This document shows, piece by piece, positions 8,819 to 17,711 of a stretch of DNA of 64,000 nucleotides. Source of the stretch: Acidobacteriota bacterium (GTDB lineage: Bacteria; Acidobacteriota; Polarisedimenticolia; J045). Positions within the stretch are counted from its first letter, which is position 1. Each line of letters opens with the position of its first letter. The notes below the pieces were generated by a model that saw only the letters and a list, made by a program, of their open reading frames with translations, searched no databases and was not told the origin of the DNA. The DNA lies in contig JAGOJY010000001.1 of the NCBI GenBank assembly GCA_017994815.1, positions 124,001-188,000 of the forward strand, written 5' to 3'. Made by a program: the position numbers and the translations under genes.

Positions 8819-10200
8819 GCGGCGCCCCCCGGGTCGAGCGCGGCCAGGATCTCGCCGCCGGCGCGCAGGACGTTGCCCGCGCCGAGCGTCAGCACGACGT
8901 CGCCCCCCCGCAGCGCTTCGATCGTCGCCCGCGTTGCGTCGGCGAGCGGCCCGGCGTACGCGGTGTCGCGGTGGCCGTGCTCGCGGATCGCCTGCGCGAG
9001 GTGCTCGGCGTCCACGCCGGGCCGCGGCGCTTCGCCCGCGGCGTAGACGTCGGTCAGCACCAGCTTGTCCGCCTCGTAGAAGCTGCGGGTGAACTCGTCG
9101 AACAGGTCCTGCAGCCGGCTGTAGCGGTGCGGCTGGAACAGGACCACGATCCGGCGCTCGCCGACCGCCTCGCGCAGCGCGGCCAGCGTGGCCGCGATCT
9201 CGGTCGGGTGGTGGCCGTAGTCGTCGACCACCAGCACGCCCGCCGCCTCGCCCTTGCGCTGCATCCGGCGGTCGGCCCCGGCGAACTCGTCCAGCGCGGC
9301 CGCCGCGACGCGCAACGACAAGCCCAGCTCGTCCGCCGCGCCGAGCGCGGCCAGCGCGTTCAGCACCTGGTGCCGGCCCGGCGTCAGCAGCCGCACGCGC
9401 CCGCTCTGGCGCTCGCGGCGGTAGGTGAAGCTCACGCTGAACCCCTCGGCCGCGATCTCGGCCGCGCGCAGGTCGGCCTGCGGGGACAGCCCGTACGTGA
9501 CCACGCGCCGGTCGATGCGTGGCAGGATCGCCTGCACGCCCTCGTCGTCGAGGCAGGCGACGATCGCCCCGTAGAACGGCACGCGCACGAGGAACTGCAC
9601 GAACGCCTCGCGCAGCTCCGGCAAACCGCCGTGGTGCTCGAGGTGCTCGCGGTCGATCCCGGTCACGACGGCGATCGTGGGGAACAGCCGCAGGAACGAG
9701 CCGTCGCTCTCGTCGGCCTCGGCGACCATGACCGTGCCGCTGCCGAGCTTGCCGCCGCTGCCGAGCATCCCCAGCCGGCCGCCGATCACGACCGTCGGGT
9801 CGAGCCCGCAGCCGGACAGGACCTGCGCGATCATCGACGTCGTCGAGGTCTTGCCGTGCGAGCCGGCGACGGCGATCGAGTACTTCATGCGCATCAGCTC
9901 GCCCAGCATCTCGGCCCGCGGGATCACCGGGATCCGCAGCGCCTGCGCGGCGAGCCGCTCCGGGTTGTCGGCCGCGATCGCGGTGCTGGTGACGACGACG
10001 TCGGCGCCCTCGACCAGCGACGGGTCGTGCCCGACGTGGACCCGCGCACCGAGCGCGGCCAGCCGGCGCGTCACCTCGCTGTCGGCGGCGTCGGAGCCGC
10101 TGACCGCGTAGCCGAGGTTGAGCAGGACCTCGGCGATGCCGCTCATGCCGGACCCGCCGATCCCGACGAAGTGCACCCGCCGCACGCGCCCGAGCTTCAC
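8815..10200 (-). CDS. murC: UDP-N-acetylmuramate--L-alanine ligase MurC
   Basis: ATP-dependent ligase adding the first amino acid, L-Ala, to UDP-MurNAc. 461 residues with the Mur ligase three-domain pattern: nucleotide-sugar Rossmann domain (HFVGIGGSGMSGIAEVL), central ATPase with P-loop AGSHGKTSTTSM and EADESDGSF, and C-terminal domain with DDYGHHPTEI, which is diagnostic for MurC/Mpl. The GTG start overlaps the murG stop (GTGA). No ddl gene follows murC/murB as it does in some dcw clusters. Confidence 0.97.
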   Translation of the reverse strand: MKLGRVRRVHFVGIGGSGMSGIAEVLLNLGYAVSGSDAADSEVTRRLAALGARVHVGHDPSLVEGADVVVTSTAIAADNPERLAAQALRIPVIPRAEMLGELMRMKYSIAVAGSHGKTSTTSMIAQVLSGCGLDPTVVIGGRLGMLGSGGKLGSGTVMVAEADESDGSFLRLFPTIAVVTGIDREHLEHHGGLPELREAFVQFLVRVPFYGAIVACLDDEGVQAILPRIDRRVVTYGLSPQADLRAAEIAAEGFSVSFTYRRERQSGRVRLLTPGRHQVLNALAALGAADELGLSLRVAAAALDEFAGADRRMQRKGEAAGVLVVDDYGHHPTEIAATLAALREAVGERRIVVLFQPHRYSRLQDLFDEFTRSFYEADKLVLTDVYAAGEAPRPGVDAEHLAQAIREHGHRDTAYAGPLADATRATIEALRGGDVVLTLGAGNVLRAGGEILAALDPGGAA

Positions 10201-11282
10201 GCGGCCTCCCCACCGGCCAGCTCGTCGGCCAGGTCCGCCACGTGCCGCGCGGCGTCGGGCCGGCCGAGCCGGCGCGCCGCGCGCGACATCTCGTCCAGCC
10301 GCGCCGGGTCGAGCGCCAGCCCGCGCACCAGCGCCGCCAGCTTCTCGCCGCCCAGCTCGGCCTGGTCCACGACGAGCGCCGCGCCGCGGTTGGCGAGGGC
10401 CCGCGCGTTGGCCCGCTGGTGGTCGTGCGCCGCGAACGGGAACGGCACGAGGATCGAGGCCCGCCCGGCGGCGGTCAGCTCCGCGACGGTCGTCGCGCCG
10501 GCGCGCGCGACGACGAGGTCGGCCGCCGCGAGGCGCGTCGGCAGATCGAACAGGAACGCGTGCACCTCGGCGTCGGCGCCGGCGCGCTGCGCCGCCTCGC
10601 GCACGCGCTCGAGGTCCGCCTCGCCGGTCTGCAGCACGAAGTGCAGCGGGAGATCCGCCAGCAGCGGCAGGGCCGCGCACCAGGCATCGTTCAGCCCGTG
10701 CGCGCCGCGGCTGCCGCCGAAGCCGAGCACCGCGCGCAACGGGCCGGCGGGGCGTTCGGCGATCGCCCGCACCTCGTCGCGGACGGGGTTGCCGGTCACG
10801 ACGACGCGGCCCGAGAGGCCGGTGGCGCACTCGGCGAAGCTCGCGGCGGTGGCCGACGCGACGCGCGAGAGGAAGCGGTTCGTGCCGCCGGGCACGGCGT
10901 TCTGCTCCAGGATCAGCGTCGGCACGCGCGCGAGCGCGCCCGCGAGCACCGCCGGCCCCGAGGCGAACCCGCCCACGCCGACGATCAGCGACGGGCGGCG
11001 GCTGCCGAAGCGCGCGGCGAGCCGCGTGGTGGCCCAGGCCGCCTGCGCCACCGCGACGATCCGCCGCGCCGCGCCCATCCGCGCCAGCCCCGACATCGGC
11101 AGCGCCGTCAGCGGCAGCCCCTCGCGCGGGACGAGCCGCTCCTCCAGCCCGCCGCGCGCGCCGATCCACTCCAGCGGGCGCGCCGGGCGGCGGCGCCGCA
11201 GCTCGTGCGCGAGCGCGAGGCCGGGGTAGACGTGCCCGCCCGTCCCCCCGCCGGCGATCACGATCGGCTTGTCAGCGCGCAC
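10197..11282 (-). CDS. murG: Lipid II synthase MurG (GlcNAc transferase)
   Basis: Peripheral inner-membrane GT28 glycosyltransferase that adds GlcNAc to lipid I, giving lipid II. 361 residues. The N-terminal glycine-rich loop GGGTGGHVYPGLALA and the C-terminal donor-binding pattern (GGSRGAHGLN, then AGATTVAELTAAGRASILVPFPFAAHDHQ region) are classic. The GTG at 11282 lies 11 bases inside the end of ftsW, the longest overlap in the cluster. Confidence 0.97.
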   Translation of the reverse strand: MRADKPIVIAGGGTGGHVYPGLALAHELRRRRPARPLEWIGARGGLEERLVPREGLPLTALPMSGLARMGAARRIVAVAQAAWATTRLAARFGSRRPSLIVGVGGFASGPAVLAGALARVPTLILEQNAVPGGTNRFLSRVASATAASFAECATGLSGRVVVTGNPVRDEVRAIAERPAGPLRAVLGFGGSRGAHGLNDAWCAALPLLADLPLHFVLQTGEADLERVREAAQRAGADAEVHAFLFDLPTRLAAADLVVARAGATTVAELTAAGRASILVPFPFAAHDHQRANARALANRGAALVVDQAELGGEKLAALVRGLALDPARLDEMSRAARRLGRPDAARHVADLADELAGGEAA

Positions 11283-12396
11283 CGCCGCGGCTCCTCATCG
11301 ACACGTTCAGGACCAGCCCGGCCAACATGAACGAAGCGATCAGCGAACTGCCCCCGGTGGACAGGAACGGCAGCGGGAGTCCCTTGGTCGGCAACAGGCC
11401 GGTCACCACGCCCATGTGGCACAGCCCCTGGACCGAGAGCATCCACGCGCCGCCGAGCGCGATCAGCCGGCCGAGATCGTCCGGGGCCCGCTCGGCGATG
11501 ACCAGGCCGCGCCATGCCAGCACGAGGAACAGCGCGAGCACGATCAGGGCGCCCCACAGCCCCAGCTCTTCCGCCACGATCGCGAACAGGAAGTCGTTGT
11601 CCGGCTCGGGGAGGAACAGCCGTTTCTGCGAGGAGGCGCCGATCCCCATGCCCCACGGCCCGCCGGAGCCGACGGCGAGGATCGACTGCCGCAGCTGGTA
11701 CGGGATCTCGGGCAGCTCGGCCGGCGAGAACACCACCGCGCGCGCGAAGCCGGTCACGCGCTCGGCGCGGTACGGGGCGATGACGACGAACAGCGCGAAC
11801 AGCACCGCGCTGGCCCCGACGAGCGACGCGACGTGGCGCCAGCGCGCACCGGCCGCGACCGCCATCGCCAGCGCCGCGCCGAACAGCAGGGCCGGCGTCC
11901 CGAGGTCGCGCCCGGCGAGGACCAGCGCCGAGAGGAACCCGCCGATGACGATCGGCCGCGCCAGTCCCGTGGTCGTCCGGATCTCCTCGCCCGAGCGGCA
12001 CAGCGCCGCGGCGAGCGCGACGACGAGCACCGGCTTGGCCAGCTCCGAGGGCTGGAAGCTCAGCGGGCCGAAGTGCAGCCAGCGGTGGGCGCCGTTGATC
12101 TCCGGTCCGAACAGCGCCGCGAGCAGGAACGCCGCGATGACGCCGAGCATCAGCCACACCGCGCGCCGCCCCGACAGGTGGTGGTAGTCCGGCCACATGA
12201 TGAGCACGAAGAAGACGAAGCCGATGACGAGGTGCACGATCGACTTGGCGATGCCGATCGGCACGCCGCCGCCGAGCGCTTCCTGGAACGCCCGTGCGGA
12301 GCCGGAGAGGAACAGCCCCGAGACGGCCAGGAACGCCGTCGCCGCCGAGAACCACCAATCGGCGGTCATCGCCATCGCGCGCCGCTCGCCGGTCAT
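11272..12396 (-). CDS. ftsW: Peptidoglycan glycosyltransferase FtsW
   Basis: SEDS-family lipid II polymerase of the divisome, partner of the FtsI transpeptidase. 374 residues with about ten membrane helices. SEDS signatures are visible: GAHRWLHFGPLSFQPSELAK in the large loop region, the conserved Asp in GRDLGTPALL, LPEPDNDFLFAIVAEELG, and the C-terminal LPLPFLSTGGSS. The ATG overlaps the murD stop (ATGA). The large extracellular loop carries GSGGPWGMGIGASSQKRLF as in FtsW proper. Confidence 0.97.
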   Translation of the reverse strand: MTGERRAMAMTADWWFSAATAFLAVSGLFLSGSARAFQEALGGGVPIGIAKSIVHLVIGFVFFVLIMWPDYHHLSGRRAVWLMLGVIAAFLLAALFGPEINGAHRWLHFGPLSFQPSELAKPVLVVALAAALCRSGEEIRTTTGLARPIVIGGFLSALVLAGRDLGTPALLFGAALAMAVAAGARWRHVASLVGASAVLFALFVVIAPYRAERVTGFARAVVFSPAELPEIPYQLRQSILAVGSGGPWGMGIGASSQKRLFLPEPDNDFLFAIVAEELGLWGALIVLALFLVLAWRGLVIAERAPDDLGRLIALGGAWMLSVQGLCHMGVVTGLLPTKGLPLPFLSTGGSSLIASFMLAGLVLNVSMRSRGGAR

Positions 12397-13790
12397 CGCC
12401 CGTCCCCCGCGAGCCGCCGCGCCGCGGCGGCGAAGGCGTCGCCGCGCGCGGCGTAGCCGCTGAACGCGTCGAACGAAGCGCAGGCCGGCGAGAGCAGCAC
12501 GACGTCGCCCGGGCGCGCCAGCTCGGCGGCGCGCTGCACGGCGTCTTCCAGGGAGCCGCAGCGCTCGACCGCGACGCCCTCGCCCTCGAGCGCGAGGGCG
12601 ATGCGCGGGCCGGCCTCGCCGAAGGCGAGGGGGGTCGAACCGGCCCGCGCAAGCGCGTGCGCGAGCGGCCGGAAGTCCGAGGACTTGTCGCGGCCGCCGA
12701 GCAGGACGTGGATCCGCGGCCCGGCGGGGGGCAGCGGCCCGAGGTTCTCGCGGATCGCCTCCAGCGCGACCAGCACGGAGCCGACGTTGGTGCCCTTGGA
12801 GTCGTCCACGTAGCGCACGCCGCCGACCAGCGCCACTTCCTGCAGCCGGTGCGGCAGCGGGCGGAACGACGTGGCGGCCGAGTGCAGCGCGTCCAGCGGC
12901 AGGTCGAGCGCGCGGCAGGCGACGGCGGCGGCGAGCACGTTGACGCGGTTGTGGCGCCCCGGCAGCTGCAGCTCGCCGCTGCGCGCCAGAAGTTCCTCGC
13001 CGTGGCCGGTGCGCAGCCGCAACTCGTCGCCCTGCTGGAACCCGCCCGCCGCGACCGCGCGCTCGACCGACACCTCGAGCACCGGTGGCAGCGCCTGCGC
13101 GCCGAGCGGCGCGACGTCGGGGTCGTCGGCGTTCAGGACCAGCGGCGCGTCGCCCGCCCGCAGGGCGGCGATGCGCCACTTGGCCTCGCGGTAGCCGAGG
13201 TAGCTGCCGTGCCGGTCGAGGTGGTCGGCCTGCACGTTCAGGAGCACCGCCCCCGCGGCGCGCAGGCTGGAGGTCGTTTCGAGCTGGAAGCTCGAAATTT
13301 CCAGCGCGTACCAGCGATCCGGGTGATCGCCCTGCACGGCGTCGACCAGCGGCGTGCCGTAGTTGCCGCACGGCACGCCTTCGCGCCCCGCCGCGGACAG
13401 CATCGCAGCGACCAGCGCCGTGGTCGTCGTCTTGCCGTTGCTGCCGGTGATGGCGATCAGCCGCTCGCCGACCGCGCCCGCCACGAGGTCGATCTCCGAA
13501 ATCACCGGCACGCCGCGGGCGCGGGCGGCGGCGATCGGCGGGATGTCGAGCGGCACGCCGGGCGAGACCACGAGCAGGTCGGCGCCGACGAAGTCGTTCT
13601 CGTCGTGAGCGCCGCACACGAGCCGCACGTTGGCCTCGGCCAGCGCGGCGGCCTCGCGGCCGAGCCGCTCCACGGGCTGCATGTCGGTGCCGGTGACGCG
13701 TTCACCGCGCGCCAGCAGGTGCCGCGCCGCGGCGCACCCCGAGCGCCCGAGGCCGACCACCAGCACGTTGCGCGGCGTGCCCACCGTCAC
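12393..13790 (-). CDS. murD: UDP-N-acetylmuramoylalanine--D-glutamate ligase MurD
   Basis: Adds D-Glu to UDP-MurNAc-L-Ala. 465 residues: N-terminal Rossmann domain (VLVVGLGRSGCAAARHLL), P-loop ITGSNGKTTTTALV, LEISSFQLE, and C-terminal YVDDSKGTNVGS plus LLGGRDKSSDF, diagnostic for MurD. The GTG start overlaps the mraY stop and the stop overlaps the ftsW start. Confidence 0.97.
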   Translation of the reverse strand: MTVGTPRNVLVVGLGRSGCAAARHLLARGERVTGTDMQPVERLGREAAALAEANVRLVCGAHDENDFVGADLLVVSPGVPLDIPPIAAARARGVPVISEIDLVAGAVGERLIAITGSNGKTTTTALVAAMLSAAGREGVPCGNYGTPLVDAVQGDHPDRWYALEISSFQLETTSSLRAAGAVLLNVQADHLDRHGSYLGYREAKWRIAALRAGDAPLVLNADDPDVAPLGAQALPPVLEVSVERAVAAGGFQQGDELRLRTGHGEELLARSGELQLPGRHNRVNVLAAAVACRALDLPLDALHSAATSFRPLPHRLQEVALVGGVRYVDDSKGTNVGSVLVALEAIRENLGPLPPAGPRIHVLLGGRDKSSDFRPLAHALARAGSTPLAFGEAGPRIALALEGEGVAVERCGSLEDAVQRAAELARPGDVVLLSPACASFDAFSGYAARGDAFAAAARRLAGDGR

Positions 13791-14857
13791 CTCAGCTTCA
13801 GCGTCGCCAGCGAGCTGAGCGCGAAGAGGATGGCCAGGATCCAGAAGCGGATCACGACCTTCGTCTCCGGCCAGCCGCCGAGCTCGAAGTGGTGATGCAA
13901 AGGCGCCATGCGGAACACGCGCTTGCCGCCGCGGTAGCGGTACGAGAGCACCTGCAGGATGACCGAGACCGCCTCGAGCACGAACAACCCGCCGACGAGG
14001 ACCAGCAGGATCTCCTGCTTGCAAATCACGGCCACCGAGCCGATCGCGCCGCCGAGCGCCATCGAGCCGACGTCGCCCATGAACACGGCCGCCGGATGCG
14101 CGTTGAACCAGAGAAAACCGAGGCTCGCCCCGACCGCGGCCGAGGCGAAGACCGTCAGCTCGCCCGCGCCGCCGACCGGCGGCGTGCCGAGGTAGCGCGC
14201 GATCACCGCATTGCCCGCGGCGTAGGCCAACAGGGCGTAGGTGCCGAACGCGATGCCGGTCGTGCCGACCGCCAGGCCGTCGAGGCCGTCGGTCAGGTTC
14301 ACGGCGTTCGCGGCCCCGACGAGGACGAGGATCACGAACGGGACGAAGGCGTAACCCAGCTCGGCCCCCGGCTTGTAGAACGGCACGGTCAGGTGCGTCG
14401 AGAAGCCGAGCAGAAGGAGCGTCGCGCCGAACGCCGCCGCGAGCACGATCTGGGCCGCGAGCTTGCCGCGCGCCGACAGGCCCTTGCTGTTGCGGCGCGT
14501 CTTCTTGAGCGCGTCGTCCCACAGCCCGATCAGGCCGAAGCCGGCGGTCGCGACGACGACCATCCACACGAAGGGGTTGGTGAGGTCCGACCACAACAGC
14601 GACGGGACGAGGATCGAGATCATGATCAGGACCCCGCCCATCGTCGGCGTGCCCTGCTTGACGAAGTGCGTGCTCGGCCCGTCGCGGCGGACCTCCTGGC
14701 CGATCTGCCACTCGCGCAGCTTCCTGATCAGCGCCGGCCCGACGAAGAAGCTGATCAGGATCGCGGTCAAGGCCGCCAGCGCCGAGCGGAAGGTGATGTA
14801 GCGGAAGACGTTGAACGGGAAGAACAGCTCGCGCAGCGGGTAGAGCAGGTGGTACAT
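13787..14857 (-). CDS. mraY: Phospho-N-acetylmuramoyl-pentapeptide-transferase MraY
   Basis: Integral membrane enzyme that transfers phospho-MurNAc-pentapeptide to undecaprenyl phosphate, forming lipid I. 356 residues and ten helices. Catalytic motifs: FGLIGLWDDALK with the Asp pair, NAVNLTDGLDGLA, and the HHH motif in APLHHHFELGGWPE. The ATG at 14857 shares one base with the murF stop; the preceding in-frame GTG (14860) would give a GTGA overlap instead, so the start is ambiguous by one codon. Confidence 0.98.
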   Translation of the reverse strand: MYHLLYPLRELFFPFNVFRYITFRSALAALTAILISFFVGPALIRKLREWQIGQEVRRDGPSTHFVKQGTPTMGGVLIMISILVPSLLWSDLTNPFVWMVVVATAGFGLIGLWDDALKKTRRNSKGLSARGKLAAQIVLAAAFGATLLLLGFSTHLTVPFYKPGAELGYAFVPFVILVLVGAANAVNLTDGLDGLAVGTTGIAFGTYALLAYAAGNAVIARYLGTPPVGGAGELTVFASAAVGASLGFLWFNAHPAAVFMGDVGSMALGGAIGSVAVICKQEILLVLVGGLFVLEAVSVILQVLSYRYRGGKRVFRMAPLHHHFELGGWPETKVVIRFWILAILFALSSLATLKLR

Positions 14858-16242
14858 CACGGTCGCACCTGCTCGCCGCGCGACGAGACGAGCGCCGCGA
14901 GGACCGACTCCAGCCGCACGCCGCGGGAGCCCTTGAGGAGCACGAGGTCGCCGTCGTTGACCAGGTCGGGTAGTGCGCCGGCCGCGGCGGGCGCGTCGCG
15001 GTGCTCGAACAGGCGCGACATCCCGGCGGCGCGGGCGCCCGCGGCGATTTCGGCCGCGAACCCGCCGACGGCGTGCAGCACTTCGATCCCGGCGCCCGCG
15101 GCGCGGGCGCCGGCCTCGCGGTGGAACTCGGCGCTGCGTTCGCCCAGTTCGAGCATGTCGCCGATCACCGCGACCCGCCGGCCGCTCCACGGCGAGCCCG
15201 CCAGCCCCGCCAGCACCGCCTCCAGCGCCGAGGGGTTCGAGTTGTACGTCTCGTCGACGAGCACCACGCCGCCGGCGAGGCGCACGATCCGCCCGCGGCC
15301 GGGTTGCGGTTCGAGGGCGGCCAGCCGTGGGGCGGCCTCGGCCAGCGGCACGCCCGCCGCGCGGGCCGCGCCGAGCGCGGCCAGCGCGTTGAGCGCCGCG
15401 TGCCGGCCCCACAGCGCGAGCCGCACCGGCACGCCCTCGACCGTGAAGCGCGTTCCCTCGAGCAGCGAGCCGCCGAGCCCCGTCGCGACCAGGTCGGCCG
15501 GCGGCTGGAGGTCGAACGTCACGAGCCGCCGCGCCGTCGCGCGCGCGAGCTCCAACAGGTGCGGCGAGCCGGCGTGGACCACGCCCGTCGCGCCGCGCGG
15601 CATCTCCTGCAGCAGTTCGACCTTGGCCGCGGCCAGCCCGCGCTGGTCGGCGAAGAACCCGATGTGCGCCGTGCCGATGTTGGTGATGACGCCGATGTCC
15701 GGCTCGACCAGCCGCGCCAGCGTCGCGATCTCGCCGGGGTGGTTCATCCCCAGCTCGACGACGGCGGCCTCGGCGTCGTCGGCCAGCCGCAGCATCGACA
15801 GCGGCAGGCCCCACTGGTTGTTCAGGTTCCCGGCGCTGGCCGCGGTGCGGTAGCGGGCGGCGAGCGCGGCGGCGGCGAGCGCGCGGGTCGTGGTCTTGCC
15901 CGAGCTGCCGGTCACCGCCAGGAGCTTCAGCCCGGCGCGGCGGCGACGCTCGTCCAGCGCCAGCGCGCCGAGCGCGGCCGTCGTGTCGCCGACCAGCACC
16001 AGCGCCGCGGGGGCGAGGTTCTCCAGCGCGCGCTGCGCGAGCACGATCGGCGCGCCGCGGCGCACCGCCTCGGCGGCGTGGTCGTGGCCGTCGTGCCGCT
16101 CGCCGGCGATGGCGCAGAACAGCTCGCCGGGCTGGATCGTGCGCGAGTCGATCGAAATGCCGTTCGCGCGCGCCGCGGCGTCCCCGAGGGCCACCCGCCC
16201 GCCGGTCGCGGCAGCGATCTCGGCCGCGGTGCGCGGGATCAC
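14857..16242 (-). CDS. murF: UDP-MurNAc-tripeptide--D-alanyl-D-alanine ligase MurF
   Basis: Adds D-Ala-D-Ala to complete the UDP-MurNAc-pentapeptide. 461 residues; P-loop TGSSGKTTTR, the AGNLNNQWGLPLSMLRL block and VVELGMNHPGEI typical of MurF, then DETYNSNPSALEAVL in the C-terminal domain. The GTG start overlaps the murE stop (GTGA). Since no ddl gene is in the window, D-Ala-D-Ala must come from a ligase encoded elsewhere. Confidence 0.97.
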   Translation of the reverse strand: MIPRTAAEIAAATGGRVALGDAAARANGISIDSRTIQPGELFCAIAGERHDGHDHAAEAVRRGAPIVLAQRALENLAPAALVLVGDTTAALGALALDERRRRAGLKLLAVTGSSGKTTTRALAAAALAARYRTAASAGNLNNQWGLPLSMLRLADDAEAAVVELGMNHPGEIATLARLVEPDIGVITNIGTAHIGFFADQRGLAAAKVELLQEMPRGATGVVHAGSPHLLELARATARRLVTFDLQPPADLVATGLGGSLLEGTRFTVEGVPVRLALWGRHAALNALAALGAARAAGVPLAEAAPRLAALEPQPGRGRIVRLAGGVVLVDETYNSNPSALEAVLAGLAGSPWSGRRVAVIGDMLELGERSAEFHREAGARAAGAGIEVLHAVGGFAAEIAAGARAAGMSRLFEHRDAPAAAGALPDLVNDGDLVLLKGSRGVRLESVLAALVSSRGEQVRP

Positions 16243-17711
16243 GCGCGGTCCCCCCGCCCGCGGATCGCCGCGCGCAACACCTCGCGGTCGTCGAACGGCA
16301 CCTTGCGCCCGGCGGTCTCCTGGTACGCCTCGTGCCCCTTGCCCGCGACGAGGACGGCGTCGCCGGGACCGGCGAGGGCCACCGCGTGGCGGATCGCCAG
16401 CGCGCGGTCCGCGCAGCGCTCGGCCGCGGCGGAGCCGTCCGCGAGCCCTTCGAGGATCGCCGCCGCGATCGCCTCGCGATCCTCCCCGCGCGGGTTGTCG
16501 TCGGTGACGATCACGATGTCGGCGAGCAGGCCGGCGATGCGACCCATCTGCGGGCGCTTGGCCGCGTCGCGCTCGCCGCCGCAACCGAACACCGCGATCA
16601 CCTTCCCGCGTGTCGTGCGCCGCAGCTGCCCCAGCACGCGCTCCAGCGCCTGCGGGGTGTGCGCGAAATCGACGATCGCGGTGAACGGCTGACCGGCGTC
16701 GACGATCTCCCAGCGCCCGGGGACGACCTGCACGCCGCACGCGCCGCGCACCGCCTCGCGCGGGTCGGCGCCGAGCGCCACGGCGGTCGCGACCGCGGCG
16801 GCGAGGTTGCGCGCGTCCCACGGTCCGGGGCGCGCGAGCGCGACCTCGCCCGCGAAGCCCGGCCCTTCGAGGAAGAACCGCGCGCCGCGCGGGCCGGGCC
16901 GGTGGTCGCGGATCTGCCAATCGCCCGTGCCGTCGCCGAACGTCACGACGCGCGCCGCACCGGCGGCCGCGGCGAACTCGCGCACGTAGGCATCGTCCGC
17001 CGGGAGCACGGCCACGGCGCCCGCCGGCAGCTGGGCGAATAGCCGGCGCTTCGCCGCGCGGTACGCCTCGTGGGTGCCGTGCAGGTCGAGGTGGTCGTGG
17101 CCGATGCCGGTCAGGATCGCCGCCGCGAAGCGCATCCCGTGCACGCGCTCGGCGACGAGCGCGGCGCTGGAAACTTCGAGCGCCGCCGCGCGCGCGCCGT
17201 CGCGCGCGACCGCCGCGAGGAACGCCCACAGCGCCGGCGCCTCGGGCGTGGTCAAGCTCGTCGTCGCGCGGGCCGCCGGGTCCACGCCGATCAGGCCGAG
17301 CGTGCCGCCGACCGCGCACGGCCGGCCCGCCGCGCCGAGCGCCCCGGCCAGGAGCAGCGCTGTCGTCGTCTTGCCGTTCGTCCCCGTGATCCCGATCACG
17401 GACAGCCGCTCGTCCGGCGCGCCGTGGAACCGCTTGGCCACGCTGGCCAGCGCCGCGCGGGGTTCGTCGGCCTCGATCCACGCCGCCCCGCCCGCGGCGG
17501 GCCGCGGCGGGGCCGAGAGCACGGCGCTCGCGCCGCGCGCGAGCGCGTCCGGGACGAACGCGCGACCGTCGGCGCGGGCCCCGGCCAGCGCGGCGAACAG
17601 GTCGCCCGGCCGCACGGCGCGCGAGTCGAGCGCGATCCCGGTGACGGGCGCGTCGGCCGCGCCGTGCAGCCGCAGACCGGGCAGCCCGGCCACGAGCGAC
17701 CCCGCGGTCAT
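16239..17711 (-). CDS. murE: UDP-MurNAc-L-Ala-D-Glu--meso-diaminopimelate ligase MurE
   Basis: Adds the third residue of the stem peptide. 490 residues; P-loop GTNGKTTT at about 110-117, and the DNPR motif at 405-408, the specificity signature for meso-diaminopimelate rather than L-Lys, which implies a Gram-negative-type wall. The ATG overlaps the ftsI stop (ATGA) and the stop overlaps the murF start. Length and domain order are standard. Confidence 0.97.
   Translation of the reverse strand: MTAGSLVAGLPGLRLHGAADAPVTGIALDSRAVRPGDLFAALAGARADGRAFVPDALARGASAVLSAPPRPAAGGAAWIEADEPRAALASVAKRFHGAPDERLSVIGITGTNGKTTTALLLAGALGAAGRPCAVGGTLGLIGVDPAARATTSLTTPEAPALWAFLAAVARDGARAAALEVSSAALVAERVHGMRFAAAILTGIGHDHLDLHGTHEAYRAAKRRLFAQLPAGAVAVLPADDAYVREFAAAAGAARVVTFGDGTGDWQIRDHRPGPRGARFFLEGPGFAGEVALARPGPWDARNLAAAVATAVALGADPREAVRGACGVQVVPGRWEIVDAGQPFTAIVDFAHTPQALERVLGQLRRTTRGKVIAVFGCGGERDAAKRPQMGRIAGLLADIVIVTDDNPRGEDREAIAAAILEGLADGSAAAERCADRALAIRHAVALAGPGDAVLVAGKGHEAYQETAGRKVPFDDREVLRAAIRGRGDRA

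Noticed and set aside
13889..15853. Long plus-strand ORF opposite mraY and murF
   Set aside because: Produced by third-position G/C bias in the real genes on the other strand; no motif, no ribosome site.
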